This document shows, piece after piece, positions 1-9,544 of a stretch of DNA of 64,000 nucleotides (position 1 is its first letter; every line of letters starts with the position of its first letter). Source of the DNA: Granulosicoccus sp965214025 (lineage in GTDB: Bacteria > Pseudomonadota > Gammaproteobacteria > Granulosicoccales > Granulosicoccaceae); the NCBI GenBank assembly GCA_965214025.1, contig CBDCAW010000041.1:35942-99941 (forward strand), in the 5' to 3' direction. The position numbers and the translations under genes are program-made. The notes beneath the pieces are model-generated. The model was not told the DNA's origin and ran no database searches. It saw nothing but the letters and a program-made list of their open reading frames with translations.

Positions 1-27
1 TGCAAATTCTCAACCAGTGATCCTTGC

Positions 28-1596
28 ATGATGCGTTGCCGTCTGTATAACCCGTTACTCGTCACTTTGCTGTCAGGTACCCTTGCCGTTGCCGGCTGCA
101 GCTCGGATGATGATTCCAGCAGCGATAGCAACACCACCGCTGATACTTCCGAAGCTGTTGCCCAGGGCGAGGTCGCTGCCGAGGGCACTGCAGTTGCCGA
201 AGACGGAGCCACTGCGCTCTCGTCCGGCGCCGTATCGAATACGACCGGTACAGCACCAGGTACCTCTGACGATGCAGCACCGGCCGCTCCGGGTACCACC
301 GGCCCTGACCCGACAGGCTCGGCCGAACCGAGACCTACCGCGGGCCCCGGCGCCGAAGGCCAAACCGCAGCCGACGACTACAGCCCGACCGCTACCGAAT
401 CGGCATCTCTCGCCGGTCCGAGCACCGTGGACGAAACCCTGGGCGCAGGTCCTCCCACGGCACCCGGCGGTCTGGTCGCTCTGATGACCTCCTACGACTG
501 GGTCGAGTTCTCCTGGACACCCTCTGCTGACGACCAGGCAGTGGTTGCCTACGAAATCAGCCGCAACGGCGAATTGATTCACACCGTCACCGGCGACAAT
601 GAAGCAGAAACCACCCAATGGCTGACCACCAGCTACATGGATTGCAACTACACGAAGAACACGGAATGCGTGACCACACAGCCGGCCGCCGGCACGGAAA
701 ACAGCTACACCGTGGTAGCCGTCGATAACGAGGGTCTGAAGTCGCAACCGTCTGAAGCGGTCACGTTGGGATTGCTCAGCGAAACCACTTCTACGGTGGA
801 TCTGGCAGAGTACACGCCGATCTTCGAAGACGAGTTCGAAGGCGAAGTACTTGATCGCAGCAAGTGGAAGACCTCCCTTGCCTGGGGTGCCGATACCATC
901 ATCAATGGCGAAACCCAGTACTTCGTAGATACCTTCGGTAGCGGCGCGGATCTGGGTTACGACCCTTTCGTGTTCAACGGCGAAACACTGTCGATCGAAG
1001 GTATTCCCACACCGCCTGAGCTTCAGGCGCAGGCCAATGGCCAGCCCTACCTCTCGGGCGTCATTTCCTCCTTGAACTACTTCAACATGACCTACGGGTA
1101 TGTGGAGATGAGCGCACAGCTGGCCGGTGGTGAGGGCCTGCTTTCCACGTTCTATCTGTTCAACGATGATTACGAGCGCAACAAGCCTGAAATCGACATC
1201 GTCGAATACATCGGTGCCGATGTAACCACGCCTTACCAGACTTACCATTACTACGACAGCAACAAGTCACGTTCGGTAATCGGTGAAAAGCATTCCTCGC
1301 CCACGATGGTGTACGACGGTGGCGTCGATTACAGCGCCGGCTTCCATACCTACGGGGTCTTGTGGGAGCCTGAGCTGATAATCTGGTATATCGACGGTAT
1401 CGAGGTGCAGCGTATCGCCGGCCCGCGTGTATCCGACGAGAAGATGCACATCGTTGCGCAGATGGTGGTCGGCAGCAACTGGATCGGCGAACCTGCAGCA
1501 GATACACAGTTCCCGGTCAAGGTCGAGATCGACTACATCCGCGCTTATCAGCGTAATGGCTCGGTTGACGCGGGTGCGCCGGCAGCGGCTGATTAA
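28..1596 (+). CDS. GH16 family beta-glucanase-like lipoprotein with FN3 domain
   Basis: Likely a surface or periplasmic endo-beta-glucanase (laminarin-type substrate is inferred from family GH16, not proven). A lipoprotein signal ends in the lipobox LAVAGC with Cys24. Residues about 25-140 are a Ser/Thr/Pro/Ala/Gly linker, residues about 143-250 look like a fibronectin type III module, and about 262-512 form the GH16 jelly-roll. The GH16 catalytic motif ExDxxE is visible as EIDIVE at residues 388-393 (nucleophile Glu388, acid/base Glu393). Two ATG codons in tandem (28 and 31) make the exact start uncertain and no strong ribosome site is seen. The next gene downstream has the same architecture, so the two are probably paralogues from a tandem duplication. 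Confidence 0.88.
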   Translation: MMRCRLYNPLLVTLLSGTLAVAGCSSDDDSSSDSNTTADTSEAVAQGEVAAEGTAVAEDGATALSSGAVSNTTGTAPGTSDDAAPAAPGTTGPDPTGSAEPRPTAGPGAEGQTAADDYSPTATESASLAGPSTVDETLGAGPPTAPGGLVALMTSYDWVEFSWTPSADDQAVVAYEISRNGELIHTVTGDNEAETTQWLTTSYMDCNYTKNTECVTTQPAAGTENSYTVVAVDNEGLKSQPSEAVTLGLLSETTSTVDLAEYTPIFEDEFEGEVLDRSKWKTSLAWGADTIINGETQYFVDTFGSGADLGYDPFVFNGETLSIEGIPTPPELQAQANGQPYLSGVISSLNYFNMTYGYVEMSAQLAGGEGLLSTFYLFNDDYERNKPEIDIVEYIGADVTTPYQTYHYYDSNKSRSVIGEKHSSPTMVYDGGVDYSAGFHTYGVLWEPELIIWYIDGIEVQRIAGPRVSDEKMHIVAQMVVGSNWIGEPAADTQFPVKVEIDYIRAYQRNGSVDAGAPAAAD

Positions 1597-1687
1597 ACCC
1601 ACGCCACGACAGAAGCAGGCAGCGCTTGAAAGGACAGCGCTGTCGAAACAGCGGTAGGGAATGCACCGAAGCGGGCAGTTGAAAAGT

Positions 1688-1719
1688 CAGTGGTATCACT
1701 GAAATACGTGGTACCACTG
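1688..1719. repeat. Inverted repeat in the GH16 intergenic gap
   Basis: Arms CAGTGGTATCAC (1688-1699) and GTGGTACCACTG (1708-1719) pair over 12 positions with one G-T pair and an 8-base loop. There is no T-tract, so it could be a weak terminator for the first GH16 gene or an operator for the second. The rest of the 371-base gap (1597-1967) shows no gene and no convincing promoter. Confidence 0.5.
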
Positions 1720-1967
1720 AGACTGTTACACCTTCGACGAAGTAGACTTTACGCAACGGTTCCAACGGATCGCTCAGCGCAATAAAGCCTCTCCCATCCA
1801 GGTGGTGTGAACCGTCTGGCACGGGTGCCCGGCTATCGTAAATATCGGCTGGTACCGATGGCCGGAGTTCGTCAACACCGACTTGACTAACCTCATACTT
1901 CGGCAAACTTGAATTCCGAATGCTATGGTCCATGATCTGTCAACCAGGTCAGGATCACGCAACGTAC

Positions 1968-3746
1968 ATGAAATCGTTTGCCCGGCTTGTTCTCGCCGCA
2001 GCCCTCGGCGGTACGTTGAGCGCCTGCACATCGTCCGACGACGATGCGTTCATGCCAGGTACGGCACCTCTCCCCGCAAGTGAACCGGGTACTGAACCGT
2101 CCACACCGGGCAGTTCACCCGCCGGGGGCGAAAGCGTCGTCGGGCAGGAAACCTCCGGGGACCAGAATGCCGGTCAGGACACGACCGGTGCGCCGGACGG
2201 TAGTGGCACGGACGGCGGTACCGATGGCGGCCTGCCCCCACCTGACGGCGGAACGAACGAAGCGAGTAGCGGTGGTGATACACCGCCCGACTCGGCCGGT
2301 GACGATGCGGAGCCTGATGTTCCGTTCGTGAACCTCGACGCCCCTCCGGTGCCGGGGCCCGACCCTGAAGACCCGTTCGGCTCCCTGCTTGAAACCGACA
2401 ATGAAGCGCCGCTTGAAGGTGGAGCCCCGACCGCACCCAAGAACCTGCGCATCGATCTGGTGTCCAACGACTGGGCTGAATTCAGCTGGGCACCATCGAA
2501 TGACGACGAAGGCGTGGTGGCGTACAACATCAGCCGCAGTGACGGCCAGGTTTATACCGTGGCGCCAGACCAGACCAGCCCCTCGCAGGGCACCCAGGAC
2601 GAGATTGACAAGTACTGGCAGACCACCTCGTTCATCGACTGCAACTACACCCGTTTCGACCTCGCCATTCACGCCTGTACCACCAACGGCCCTTCGCCCG
2701 GAGACCGGTTCAGCTATCAGGTCAGCGCTGTCGACGAGGATGGTAACGAGTCCGAGCCGTCGGAATTATTGACGATCACCTACCACGCGCCGCGCAATGC
2801 CCCAATTCCAGTCTATGCGGATTTCTACCTGAACCCGGATGACGACTTTGCTCAGCAGAACGACCTGTCGAATACTGCCTTTTTCGTCGCTGACAATTTC
2901 GACCTGGTGTTCGAGGATGATTTCGACGGTTCGGTCATTGATGATTCCAAATGGAACACGCAGCTGACCTGGGGTGACAGCCGGATCATCAATGGCGAGC
3001 AGCAGTATTTCGTCAACACCCAGAAAGACACTGAATTCGGTTACGACCCGTTCGATCTCGCTGATTCGACGTTGACGATCGAAGCGGTTCCGACACCGGC
3101 ACGCACAGCACCGAACCTGCCACCGATCTGTGCCGAAGAAGATCCGAGTGGCAATGAGCGCTGCCAGTTTCTCTCCGGCGCACTTTCCAGCCACGACAAG
3201 TTCGGCATGACCTTCGGCTACGTGGAAAGTCGTATGAAGGTCAGCGGCACACCGGGCGCTCTGTCCAGTTTCTATCTCTATCATCGCTATGCCGGAGCGG
3301 GCGTGAATCGCCATGCACCGGAAATAGACATCATCGAGTATCTGGGCGAAAACCCGTTCGGTGATGAAGATGCGTTCCAGACCTATCACTTCGCCGATGT
3401 GAACACTGGCACCGTTCGCTCCGCGCCGACGATGGCTTACGAAAACCCGGAAGGTGAACTTTACAGCGACGATTACCACACCTACAGCGTGCTGTGGGAG
3501 CCGCAATTGGTGATCTGGTACATCGACGGCATCGAGATAAAGCGCCTGACCGGCCCGCAGGTGTCGCGCCAGCAGATGAACATCGTCACCTACCTGGTCG
3601 CAGGCAGTGCCTGGGCTCCCACGCCGGATGTCGCCGCAGATATTTTTCCGCTGGAATACGAAATCGACTACATCCGCGCCTACCAGCGCGGGCGCTACCA
3701 GTGCAACAACACCAACGACAACAGCGCCAACCCCATCTGCCGATAA
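1968..3746 (+). CDS. Second GH16 family beta-glucanase-like lipoprotein with FN3 domain
   Basis: Paralogue of the preceding gene, 592 residues. The ATG at 1968 is chosen over an in-frame ATG at 1920 because it gives an ideal lipoprotein signal (MKSFARLVLAAA...LSAC, Cys20). A long Pro/Gly/Thr/Asp-rich linker (about 21-150) precedes an FN3-like module (about 155-270) and the GH16 domain (about 310-580). The catalytic motif reads EIDIIE at residues 452-457. The C-terminal strand 'EIDYIRAYQR' is nearly identical to the first copy, while the linkers share composition but not sequence. It ends 32 bases from a convergent transporter gene. Role inferred: extracellular beta-1,3/1,4-glucan hydrolysis. 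Confidence 0.88.
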   Translation: MKSFARLVLAAALGGTLSACTSSDDDAFMPGTAPLPASEPGTEPSTPGSSPAGGESVVGQETSGDQNAGQDTTGAPDGSGTDGGTDGGLPPPDGGTNEASSGGDTPPDSAGDDAEPDVPFVNLDAPPVPGPDPEDPFGSLLETDNEAPLEGGAPTAPKNLRIDLVSNDWAEFSWAPSNDDEGVVAYNISRSDGQVYTVAPDQTSPSQGTQDEIDKYWQTTSFIDCNYTRFDLAIHACTTNGPSPGDRFSYQVSAVDEDGNESEPSELLTITYHAPRNAPIPVYADFYLNPDDDFAQQNDLSNTAFFVADNFDLVFEDDFDGSVIDDSKWNTQLTWGDSRIINGEQQYFVNTQKDTEFGYDPFDLADSTLTIEAVPTPARTAPNLPPICAEEDPSGNERCQFLSGALSSHDKFGMTFGYVESRMKVSGTPGALSSFYLYHRYAGAGVNRHAPEIDIIEYLGENPFGDEDAFQTYHFADVNTGTVRSAPTMAYENPEGELYSDDYHTYSVLWEPQLVIWYIDGIEIKRLTGPQVSRQQMNIVTYLVAGSAWAPTPDVAADIFPLEYEIDYIRAYQRGRYQCNNTNDNSANPICR

Positions 3747-3778
3747 GGCATCGCGCACCTCACGACATGTTCAGGATA

Positions 3779-4669
3779 TCAACGCCACAGTAACAGCAGC
3801 AGCACGCTACCCACGATGGCCAACATGCCTGCAAGCTCGCGAGAGTTGATGCGCTCGCGAAAGAACAGCAGCGTAATCAGCACCGAGAAGATGAACTCGA
3901 CCTGCCCCAGCGCCTTGACCAATGCCGGTTCCTGATAGGTCATTGCGGTGAACCACCCTACGGAGCCCAGCGCACTGGTGAGGCCGACGAACGCAGCCAG
4001 CCGGTAACGCTCACCGATCAATGCCAGTTGATGCGGCTCGCGAACACTGGTATAGGCCAGGCAAACCAGTGACTGGAAACTTACCATCAGCAGCAGCGTC
4101 ACGGCTGCGCTTTCGAGAACGCCGATACCGAGGCTCAGGCTGGCCTGCCGCAGCCACAGAGAGGTGAAGGCAAAGCAGGTGCCTGACAGCAGACCGAGGG
4201 TCACATTGCGGTAGTCCCACGGCTGCCGATCGACAGGCATGCTGACGATGAAGATACCGGCGAACCCGATCAGGATCGCCAGCCAGCCAACTGGCGATAG
4301 CACCGAGCCGAAGAACAGCGTACCGATCAGGGCGGTCTGAACCGCCTCGGTCTTGGCGAAGCTGGTACCGACGGCAAAGTTGCGGAAACTGAACATCTTG
4401 ATCAGCAAGAGTGTGGCAACGATCTGTGCCAGGCTTGCAAGCGTGGCAAACCCGATGAACCGGGAATTGGCAAGCGCTTCGGCCAATAATGTGACGGAAC
4501 GGTCCCCGGCCAGCCAGAACAGGTAAAGCACCACGAAAGGCAGACCGAAAACGTAACGCACCAGCGTGGAACTCATGGGGCTGATGCTACCGCTGAGCTG
4601 CTTTTGCCCGGCCGTACGCACCGCCTGCATCAGTGCCGCCATGAACGTGAACGCTACCCAGCCACTCAA
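3779..4669 (-). CDS. EamA/DMT family transporter
   Basis: A 296-residue protein made almost entirely of hydrophobic helices, consistent with ten membrane segments and the duplicated EamA (RhaT/YdcZ-like drug/metabolite transporter) fold. The start is a TTG: a strong AAGGAG ribosome site (complement of 4678-4683) lies 8 bases upstream of it, and an ATG just before it is out of frame. Exports or imports a small metabolite; the substrate cannot be read from sequence. Convergent with the second GH16 gene and divergent from the nnrU-like gene. Confidence 0.85.
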   Translation of the reverse strand: MSGWVAFTFMAALMQAVRTAGQKQLSGSISPMSSTLVRYVFGLPFVVLYLFWLAGDRSVTLLAEALANSRFIGFATLASLAQIVATLLLIKMFSFRNFAVGTSFAKTEAVQTALIGTLFFGSVLSPVGWLAILIGFAGIFIVSMPVDRQPWDYRNVTLGLLSGTCFAFTSLWLRQASLSLGIGVLESAAVTLLLMVSFQSLVCLAYTSVREPHQLALIGERYRLAAFVGLTSALGSVGWFTAMTYQEPALVKALGQVEFIFSVLITLLFFRERINSRELAGMLAIVGSVLLLLLWR

Positions 4670-4701
4670 GATTTCATCTCCTTCCGCGACGTTTCAATCG
4701 G

Positions 4702-4809
4702 CATGCCCGCCACTCAGCACCGCATCGTCTTCTCGACAACTCCGGCAGCATGCCTGCCACCCCGGACCGCATCGCCTTCTCGACAACCCGGACAGCATGC
4801 TTGCCTGTG
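4702..4809. repeat. 47-bp tandem repeat, about 2.3 copies
   Basis: Copies begin at CATGC 4702, 4749 and 4796 (exact 47-base period). The two full copies share the core 'cttctcgacaac' and differ at several positions; the third is truncated. It lies in the divergent intergenic region between the EamA gene and the nnrU-like gene and encodes nothing recognisable. Confidence 0.75.
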
Positions 4810-4932
4810 CCCGGTATGACACCAGTGTGTTCCTTCACCTGCCGGAAATGAAATGACTAAACCTGATAGCCGTCATACCCTGGAGGAATGAGGTAGGCTC
4901 ATGCGACACCCATCGAAGCACCCCCTGTCGTC

Positions 4933-5559
4933 ATGATCCTGCTGCTGCTCGGCCTTCTGCTCTTCCTCGGCGTGCATTCCGCGCGTATCGTCGCGGAAGG
5001 TCCGCGCGAACGCTTTATCGAAAAGCGCGGTGAAGGGGCCTGGAAGGGATTGTATTCAGTGGTGTCGCTGGTCGGTCTGGTGCTGATCGTCTACGGTTAC
5101 GGCCAGACCAGGCTGAACCCGGTAGTAGTGTGGAATCCGCCCGCAGGCCTGGCCCATCTCGCTATCCTGCTGACGCTGATCGCTTTCGTGCTGGTGGCAG
5201 CCGCCTATGTGCCTGGCAACCGACTACGCCCGCTGGTCGGGCACCCGATGGTACTCGGCGTGAAGGTCTGGGCACTGGCGCACCTGCTGGCCAATGGCAG
5301 GTCGGGAGACATGCTGCTGTTCGGTGCGTTTCTCGTATGGGCCGTAGCCGACTTCGCGAGCAGCCGACGCCGTGATCGCAAGGCTGCCGATGATCATGCC
5401 ACTGTGACAGGCACTGGCGCTACCAACACCGGGACTGGTGCGACGCGTACCGGCGGCCTGGGACGGGATCTGATTACTGTAGCCGCTGGCGTCACGGTCT
5501 GGCTGATCTTCGCCCTGTGGCTGCATCGTGCCTGGATCGGCGTATCGCCGTTTGGTTGA
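4933..5559 (+). CDS. NnrU family membrane protein
   Basis: A 208-residue inner-membrane protein matching the NnrU family by its N-terminal helix followed by 'GVHSARIVA', the central 'HPM' and the 'WALAHLLANG' motif. Five or six membrane segments are visible: residues 1-15, 38-58, 72-94, 108-145 and 183-203. NnrU was named from a denitrification locus in Rhodobacter, and MAPEG/isoprenylcysteine methyltransferase-like folds are related; a function here is not known and no denitrification gene lies nearby. A hydrophilic, Thr/Gly-rich loop (about 150-180) precedes the last helix. Confidence 0.82.
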   Translation: MILLLLGLLLFLGVHSARIVAEGPRERFIEKRGEGAWKGLYSVVSLVGLVLIVYGYGQTRLNPVVVWNPPAGLAHLAILLTLIAFVLVAAAYVPGNRLRPLVGHPMVLGVKVWALAHLLANGRSGDMLLFGAFLVWAVADFASSRRRDRKAADDHATVTGTGATNTGTGATRTGGLGRDLITVAAGVTVWLIFALWLHRAWIGVSPFG

Positions 5560-5770
5560 GCAGCGGGTGAGCTCGCGCAAATGCATCACGTTTGAACGAG
5601 GCTCCATGACACCTCGCTCTGTGAAGAGACCCGCTCGCCCAGTCTGAACATCGATGACCCCGCGTCGATTTGCTGGTTACGTGCTGGGCGAAAACTCTGC
5701 AGAAGTGAGAAGTATCGCGGTAACGGTAATGCTTGAGCCGGGCAGTTCTCAAGATCGGGCCGGGCCGGAG

Positions 5771-5848
5771 CACAAGGTCGGCACAAGGTCGGCACAAGGT
5801 CGGCTCAAGGTCGGCTCAAGGTCCACTCCAAGGTCCACTCAATGGCGG
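5771..5848. repeat. Array of 11-bp direct repeats
   Basis: Seven units run head to tail: cacaaggtcgg three times, ctcaaggtcgg, ctcaaggtcca, a 12-base ctccaaggtcca, and a degenerate ctcaatggcgg. They end about 92 bases before the dnaE2 SOS box. The 385-base gap 5560-5944 contains no other feature except the promoter region next to dnaE2. The units may be iterons for a DNA-binding protein or simple slippage products. Confidence 0.75.
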
Positions 5849-5919
5849 ACCGGAACCAGCCTACCGTCAGCTAGAAACCTGACCCCGCTCACATATCTGG
5901 AAAACTAACACCACAGGTA

Positions 5920-5956
5920 TTGTCAACACTTCCTGCACAACTGTATGTTAATACAG
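5920..5956 (+). promoter_or_regulatory. LexA (SOS) box and overlapping promoter of dnaE2
   Basis: CTGTATGTTAATACAG at 5941-5956 is a perfect CTGT-N8-ACAG operator of the E. coli LexA type. A plausible promoter, TTGTCA (5920-5925) with an 18-base spacer to TATGTT (5944-5949), overlaps it, so LexA would block RNA polymerase directly. The box also covers the first in-frame ATG (5945) of dnaE2, which favours the ATG at 5960 or a later start as the real one. Confidence 0.85.
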
Positions 5957-8900
5957 TTCATGCAGAAATCACCCACATACCCGTCTAAAGCGTCCGTCGC
6001 CGATGCGGAACGACCAGTCTACGCCGAGCTGCACTGCGTCTCCAACTTCAGCTTCCTGCGCGGAGCCTCGCGGGCCGAGGAGCTGGTGGATACCGCACTG
6101 GCACTGGGTTACAGCGCACTGGCGATCACCGACGAGTGCTCGATGGCCGGTGTGGTGCGTGCCTGGGGCCGGCTGAAGGAGCTGCGGAAGAAGGCCGGGG
6201 CAAGTGACGATATCAGCAGTAGCAGCAGCAGTGGCAGTGGTCGTACCGGGCAGCTGCCACCCACTCATCCACGAGACTTCAACCTCGTCATCGGCAGCGA
6301 GTTCGCACTCGATGAGGGTTTTCGGCTGGTTGCCCTGGCCCGTGATCTCACGGCCTATTCACGACTGTGCAAGCTGATCACGAAAGCACGGCGAGCCGCC
6401 GACAAGGGTAGCTACGCCATCGACAGGGACATGATCGAGCAGGCCGGGCTGGATGCCTGCTGCCTGCTGCTGGTTCCCCCCTATTTCCCGACAGGCCGTC
6501 TGGTCACCCCCCGCACCCAGCTGGACCCCTGGTTCGAGTGGTTCGTATCGCTCGGACCGCACACCTTCCTGGCGCTGGAACTGCACTACGGCCCGTATGA
6601 CCAGCGCCATGCACACTGGCTGATCGACGTGGCCGAGCGCTTCGAGATGGCCATCGTCGCCGCCGGCGATGTTCACATGCACCGCCGCCAGCGCCGCGCC
6701 CTGCAGGATGTGCTCACCTGCATCCGGCACAACTGCACGCTGGACGAGGCCGGCCGGCGCCTGTTCCCGAATGGCGAACGCTACCTGCGAGACCATCGAA
6801 CCCTGAGCAGCCTGTACCCGGAGCAGGCGATCAGGAACAGCACGGCGGTGGCCGAACTGTGCCACTTCGAGCTCTCGGAACTGAATTATCAGTACCCGAA
6901 GGAGGTGGTGCCGGCCGAGCTCACGCCGAGTGAGTACCTGCGTCAGCTCACCGAAGAGGGCATGCGCTGGCGCTGGCCCACAGGTGTGGGCGAGAGCGTC
7001 GTGACGCAGGTGGAGCACGAGCTGGAGCTGATTCGCCACATGGGTTACGAATCGTATTTCCTCACCGTGCACGACATCGTCCACTTCGCCCGCAGCCACG
7101 GCATCCTGTGCCAGGGTCGCGGCTCGGCCGCCAACTCGGCAGTATGCTTCTGCCTCGGCATCACCGAAGTCGACCCGGCGCGTACGCGCATGCTGTTCGA
7201 ACGTTTCATCTCGAAAGAGCGCAACGAGCCGCCGGACATCGATGTCGATTTCGAGCACGGGCGGCGCGAGGAGGTCATCCAGTACATCTATGCGAAATAT
7301 GGTCGTCACCGTGCCGCGCTCGCCGCCACCGTCATCAGCTATCGCAAGCGCAGCGCGATCAAGGACCTGGGCAAGACGCTCGGCCTGCAGGCCGAGCAGG
7401 TGGCGGCATTGTCCAAATCGCTGGCCTGGTGGGATGGTGCACAGGTGATCACCGAGCGCCTGGGCGACATGGGCTTCGATCCGGAGAGCCCGATCATGAA
7501 GCGTTTCGTCTGGCTGCTGGAGCAGATTCTCGGTTTTCCGCGTCATCTCTCGCAGCACGTAGGAGGCTTCGTGATCTCCGATCGTGACCTGTCTACCCTG
7601 GTGCCGGTGGAAAACGCCGCGATGGTCGATCGCACCATCATCCAGTGGGACAAGGACGATCTGGAGGAACTGGGCCTGCTGAAAGTGGACGTGCTGGCAC
7701 TCGGCATGCTCACCGCTATCGCCAAGTGCTTCCGGCTGATCGAGCAGCATCGTGGCATTCGTCACAGCATGGCCTCGATTCCGCCCGACGACACCCCCAC
7801 CTACGACATGATCTGCAAGGCTGACACCGTCGGTGTGTTTCAGATCGAATCGCGCGCGCAGATGTCGATGCTGCCGCGGCTGCGTCCCCGCAACTACTAC
7901 GATCTCGTGATCGAGGTGGCCATCGTTCGCCCCGGGCCCATTCAGGGCGGCATGGTCAACCCCTACCTGCAGCGGCGTCAGGGCACCCTGCCCGTCACCT
8001 ATCCGAACAAGGCGCTGGAGAGTGTTCTGAACCGCACCCTGGGGGTGCCGGTGTTCCAGGAACAGGTGATGGAGATCGCAATGGTCGCCGGTGGCTTCAG
8101 TGCCGGCGAGGCAGATCACCTGCGTCGCTCGATGGCCGCCTGGCGCCGGGTGGGTGCGGTATCGAAATTCCGCGATGCGCTGGTCAACGGCATGCTGAAG
8201 AACGGCTACGAGCTCGATTTCGCCGAGGCGATCTTCCGTCAGGTTGAAGGCTTCGGCGAATACGGATTTCCCGAATCGCACGCCGCAAGCTTCGCCTTGC
8301 TGGTATACGTTTCGGCATGGCTCAAGTGCCACGAACCAGCCGCCTTCCTGTGCGCCATGCTGAACAGCCAGCCGCTGGGTTTCTACGATACCTCGGCGCT
8401 GTCTCAGGATGCCAGGCGCCACGGCGTACAGGTGCTGGCGGTGGATGTGAACGCGAGCGAATGGGACCACAGCCTGGTGGATGCCGCGGCTGCACCCACC
8501 TGGCCACCCGATGAACTTCACCGTTCCACCACCTGCCAGCGGCCGGCCACGCCCCAGCCTGCCGTACGGCTCGGCCTGCGCCTGATCGCGAAATTTTCGG
8601 CCGAGGGCGGCCGCCGACTGCTCGCCGCCCGTGCCCACGGCCCGTTCGTCGATGCCGCCGACCTGGTGCGCCGCTGCGCCATGAACCAGGGCGACCAGCA
8701 GGCACTGGCCATCGCCGGTGCACTGGCTGGTATCAGTGGCGATCGCCATCGGGCGCAGTGGGATCTGCTTGGCGTGGAGCAGCTGCCCGAGCTGCTCGAT
8801 CAGGTATCGGCCAGCGAACCGTCGCTGTTCCTGCCGGAGCCTGCGGAAGGTGAAACCATCGTCGCCGACTACAATAGTACAGGCCTGACTCTGAATCGCC

Positions 8901-9274
8901 ATCCACTGGCCTTGCTGCGCAAGCGGCTGACGAAGCGACGCATCATCGACTCCGCCGCCTGGGCCAAGGTACCCAACGGCCGCCCGGCCCGGCTGGCGGG
9001 CATCATCCGTTTGCGGCAGCGCCCCGGCAGCGCCAACGGCGTGGTGTTCATGACACTGGAAGACGAAGGCGGCCCGTTCAACGTGATCGTCTGGCAGCAG
9101 GTGGTGGAGAATTTTCGCCAGGAAGTGCTGCAAGCGAAGATGATCTCCATCTACGGCACCACGCAGCGCGAACAGGGTGTGACGAAATCTGGTGGCCAGG
9201 AAACTCGAGGATCTGAGCTGGATGCTGGGCGAGCTGACCACGAAATCACGCAACTTTCACTGACGGTGTTGTAG
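5945..9274 (+). CDS. dnaE2: Error-prone DNA polymerase DnaE2 (ImuC), C-terminus frameshifted
   Basis: SOS-induced C-family polymerase for translesion mutagenesis. It shows the N-terminal PHP domain ('YAELHCVSNFSFLRG'), the palm with catalytic aspartates in 'PPDIDVDFEH' (about residues 429-437), the fingers/beta-binding region, and the OB fold near 990-1060. Start 5945 gives 1109 residues; 5960 is an alternative just past the SOS box. The last 24 or so codons are out of frame: dropping one A from AAA at 9185-9187 restores the conserved ending 'LVARKLEDLSWMLGELTT' and moves the stop to 9263. The usual partners imuA and imuB are not adjacent. The family extends across both strands as a strong GC shadow, which is not coding. 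Confidence 0.92.
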   Translation: MLIQFMQKSPTYPSKASVADAERPVYAELHCVSNFSFLRGASRAEELVDTALALGYSALAITDECSMAGVVRAWGRLKELRKKAGASDDISSSSSSGSGRTGQLPPTHPRDFNLVIGSEFALDEGFRLVALARDLTAYSRLCKLITKARRAADKGSYAIDRDMIEQAGLDACCLLLVPPYFPTGRLVTPRTQLDPWFEWFVSLGPHTFLALELHYGPYDQRHAHWLIDVAERFEMAIVAAGDVHMHRRQRRALQDVLTCIRHNCTLDEAGRRLFPNGERYLRDHRTLSSLYPEQAIRNSTAVAELCHFELSELNYQYPKEVVPAELTPSEYLRQLTEEGMRWRWPTGVGESVVTQVEHELELIRHMGYESYFLTVHDIVHFARSHGILCQGRGSAANSAVCFCLGITEVDPARTRMLFERFISKERNEPPDIDVDFEHGRREEVIQYIYAKYGRHRAALAATVISYRKRSAIKDLGKTLGLQAEQVAALSKSLAWWDGAQVITERLGDMGFDPESPIMKRFVWLLEQILGFPRHLSQHVGGFVISDRDLSTLVPVENAAMVDRTIIQWDKDDLEELGLLKVDVLALGMLTAIAKCFRLIEQHRGIRHSMASIPPDDTPTYDMICKADTVGVFQIESRAQMSMLPRLRPRNYYDLVIEVAIVRPGPIQGGMVNPYLQRRQGTLPVTYPNKALESVLNRTLGVPVFQEQVMEIAMVAGGFSAGEADHLRRSMAAWRRVGAVSKFRDALVNGMLKNGYELDFAEAIFRQVEGFGEYGFPESHAASFALLVYVSAWLKCHEPAAFLCAMLNSQPLGFYDTSALSQDARRHGVQVLAVDVNASEWDHSLVDAAAAPTWPPDELHRSTTCQRPATPQPAVRLGLRLIAKFSAEGGRRLLAARAHGPFVDAADLVRRCAMNQGDQQALAIAGALAGISGDRHRAQWDLLGVEQLPELLDQVSASEPSLFLPEPAEGETIVADYNSTGLTLNRHPLALLRKRLTKRRIIDSAAWAKVPNGRPARLAGIIRLRQRPGSANGVVFMTLEDEGGPFNVIVWQQVVENFRQEVLQAKMISIYGTTQREQGVTKSGGQETRGSELDAGRADHEITQLSLTVL

Positions 9275-9544
9275 TACGAGATGTTGGTCAATGGCGTTTG
9301 TCGAATCCCAACCGACGCATGGCTACCTCGAAGCGCATTGCCTGTAGGGGCTGACGGGAGACGGATCGGTGTCTATGCAAGACTGGAACTCACATTACCA
9401 TGGCCGTACTGATGGCTGACTTGCTTCCTGTAGTAGGATCGCCGGAAATTTAATTCATAAACGAGCTGATATTCCATCAAGGCTTCCATGAGTACGTTCA
9501 TTGGCGATACCAGGGAAAACAAGCTCTTACAAGGAATGAGGTTG

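Noticed and set aside
1883..1911. TTGACT at 1883 as a promoter for the second GH16 gene
   Set aside because: No acceptable -10 element at 16-18 bases.
5771..5848. Possible CRISPR array
   Set aside because: Units are head-to-tail without unique spacers and no cas genes are nearby.
6359..9253. A 964-codon open frame antisense to dnaE2
   Set aside because: It is a GC-rich mirror of the dnaE2 codons with no recognisable domain; similar shadows lie opposite most large genes here.
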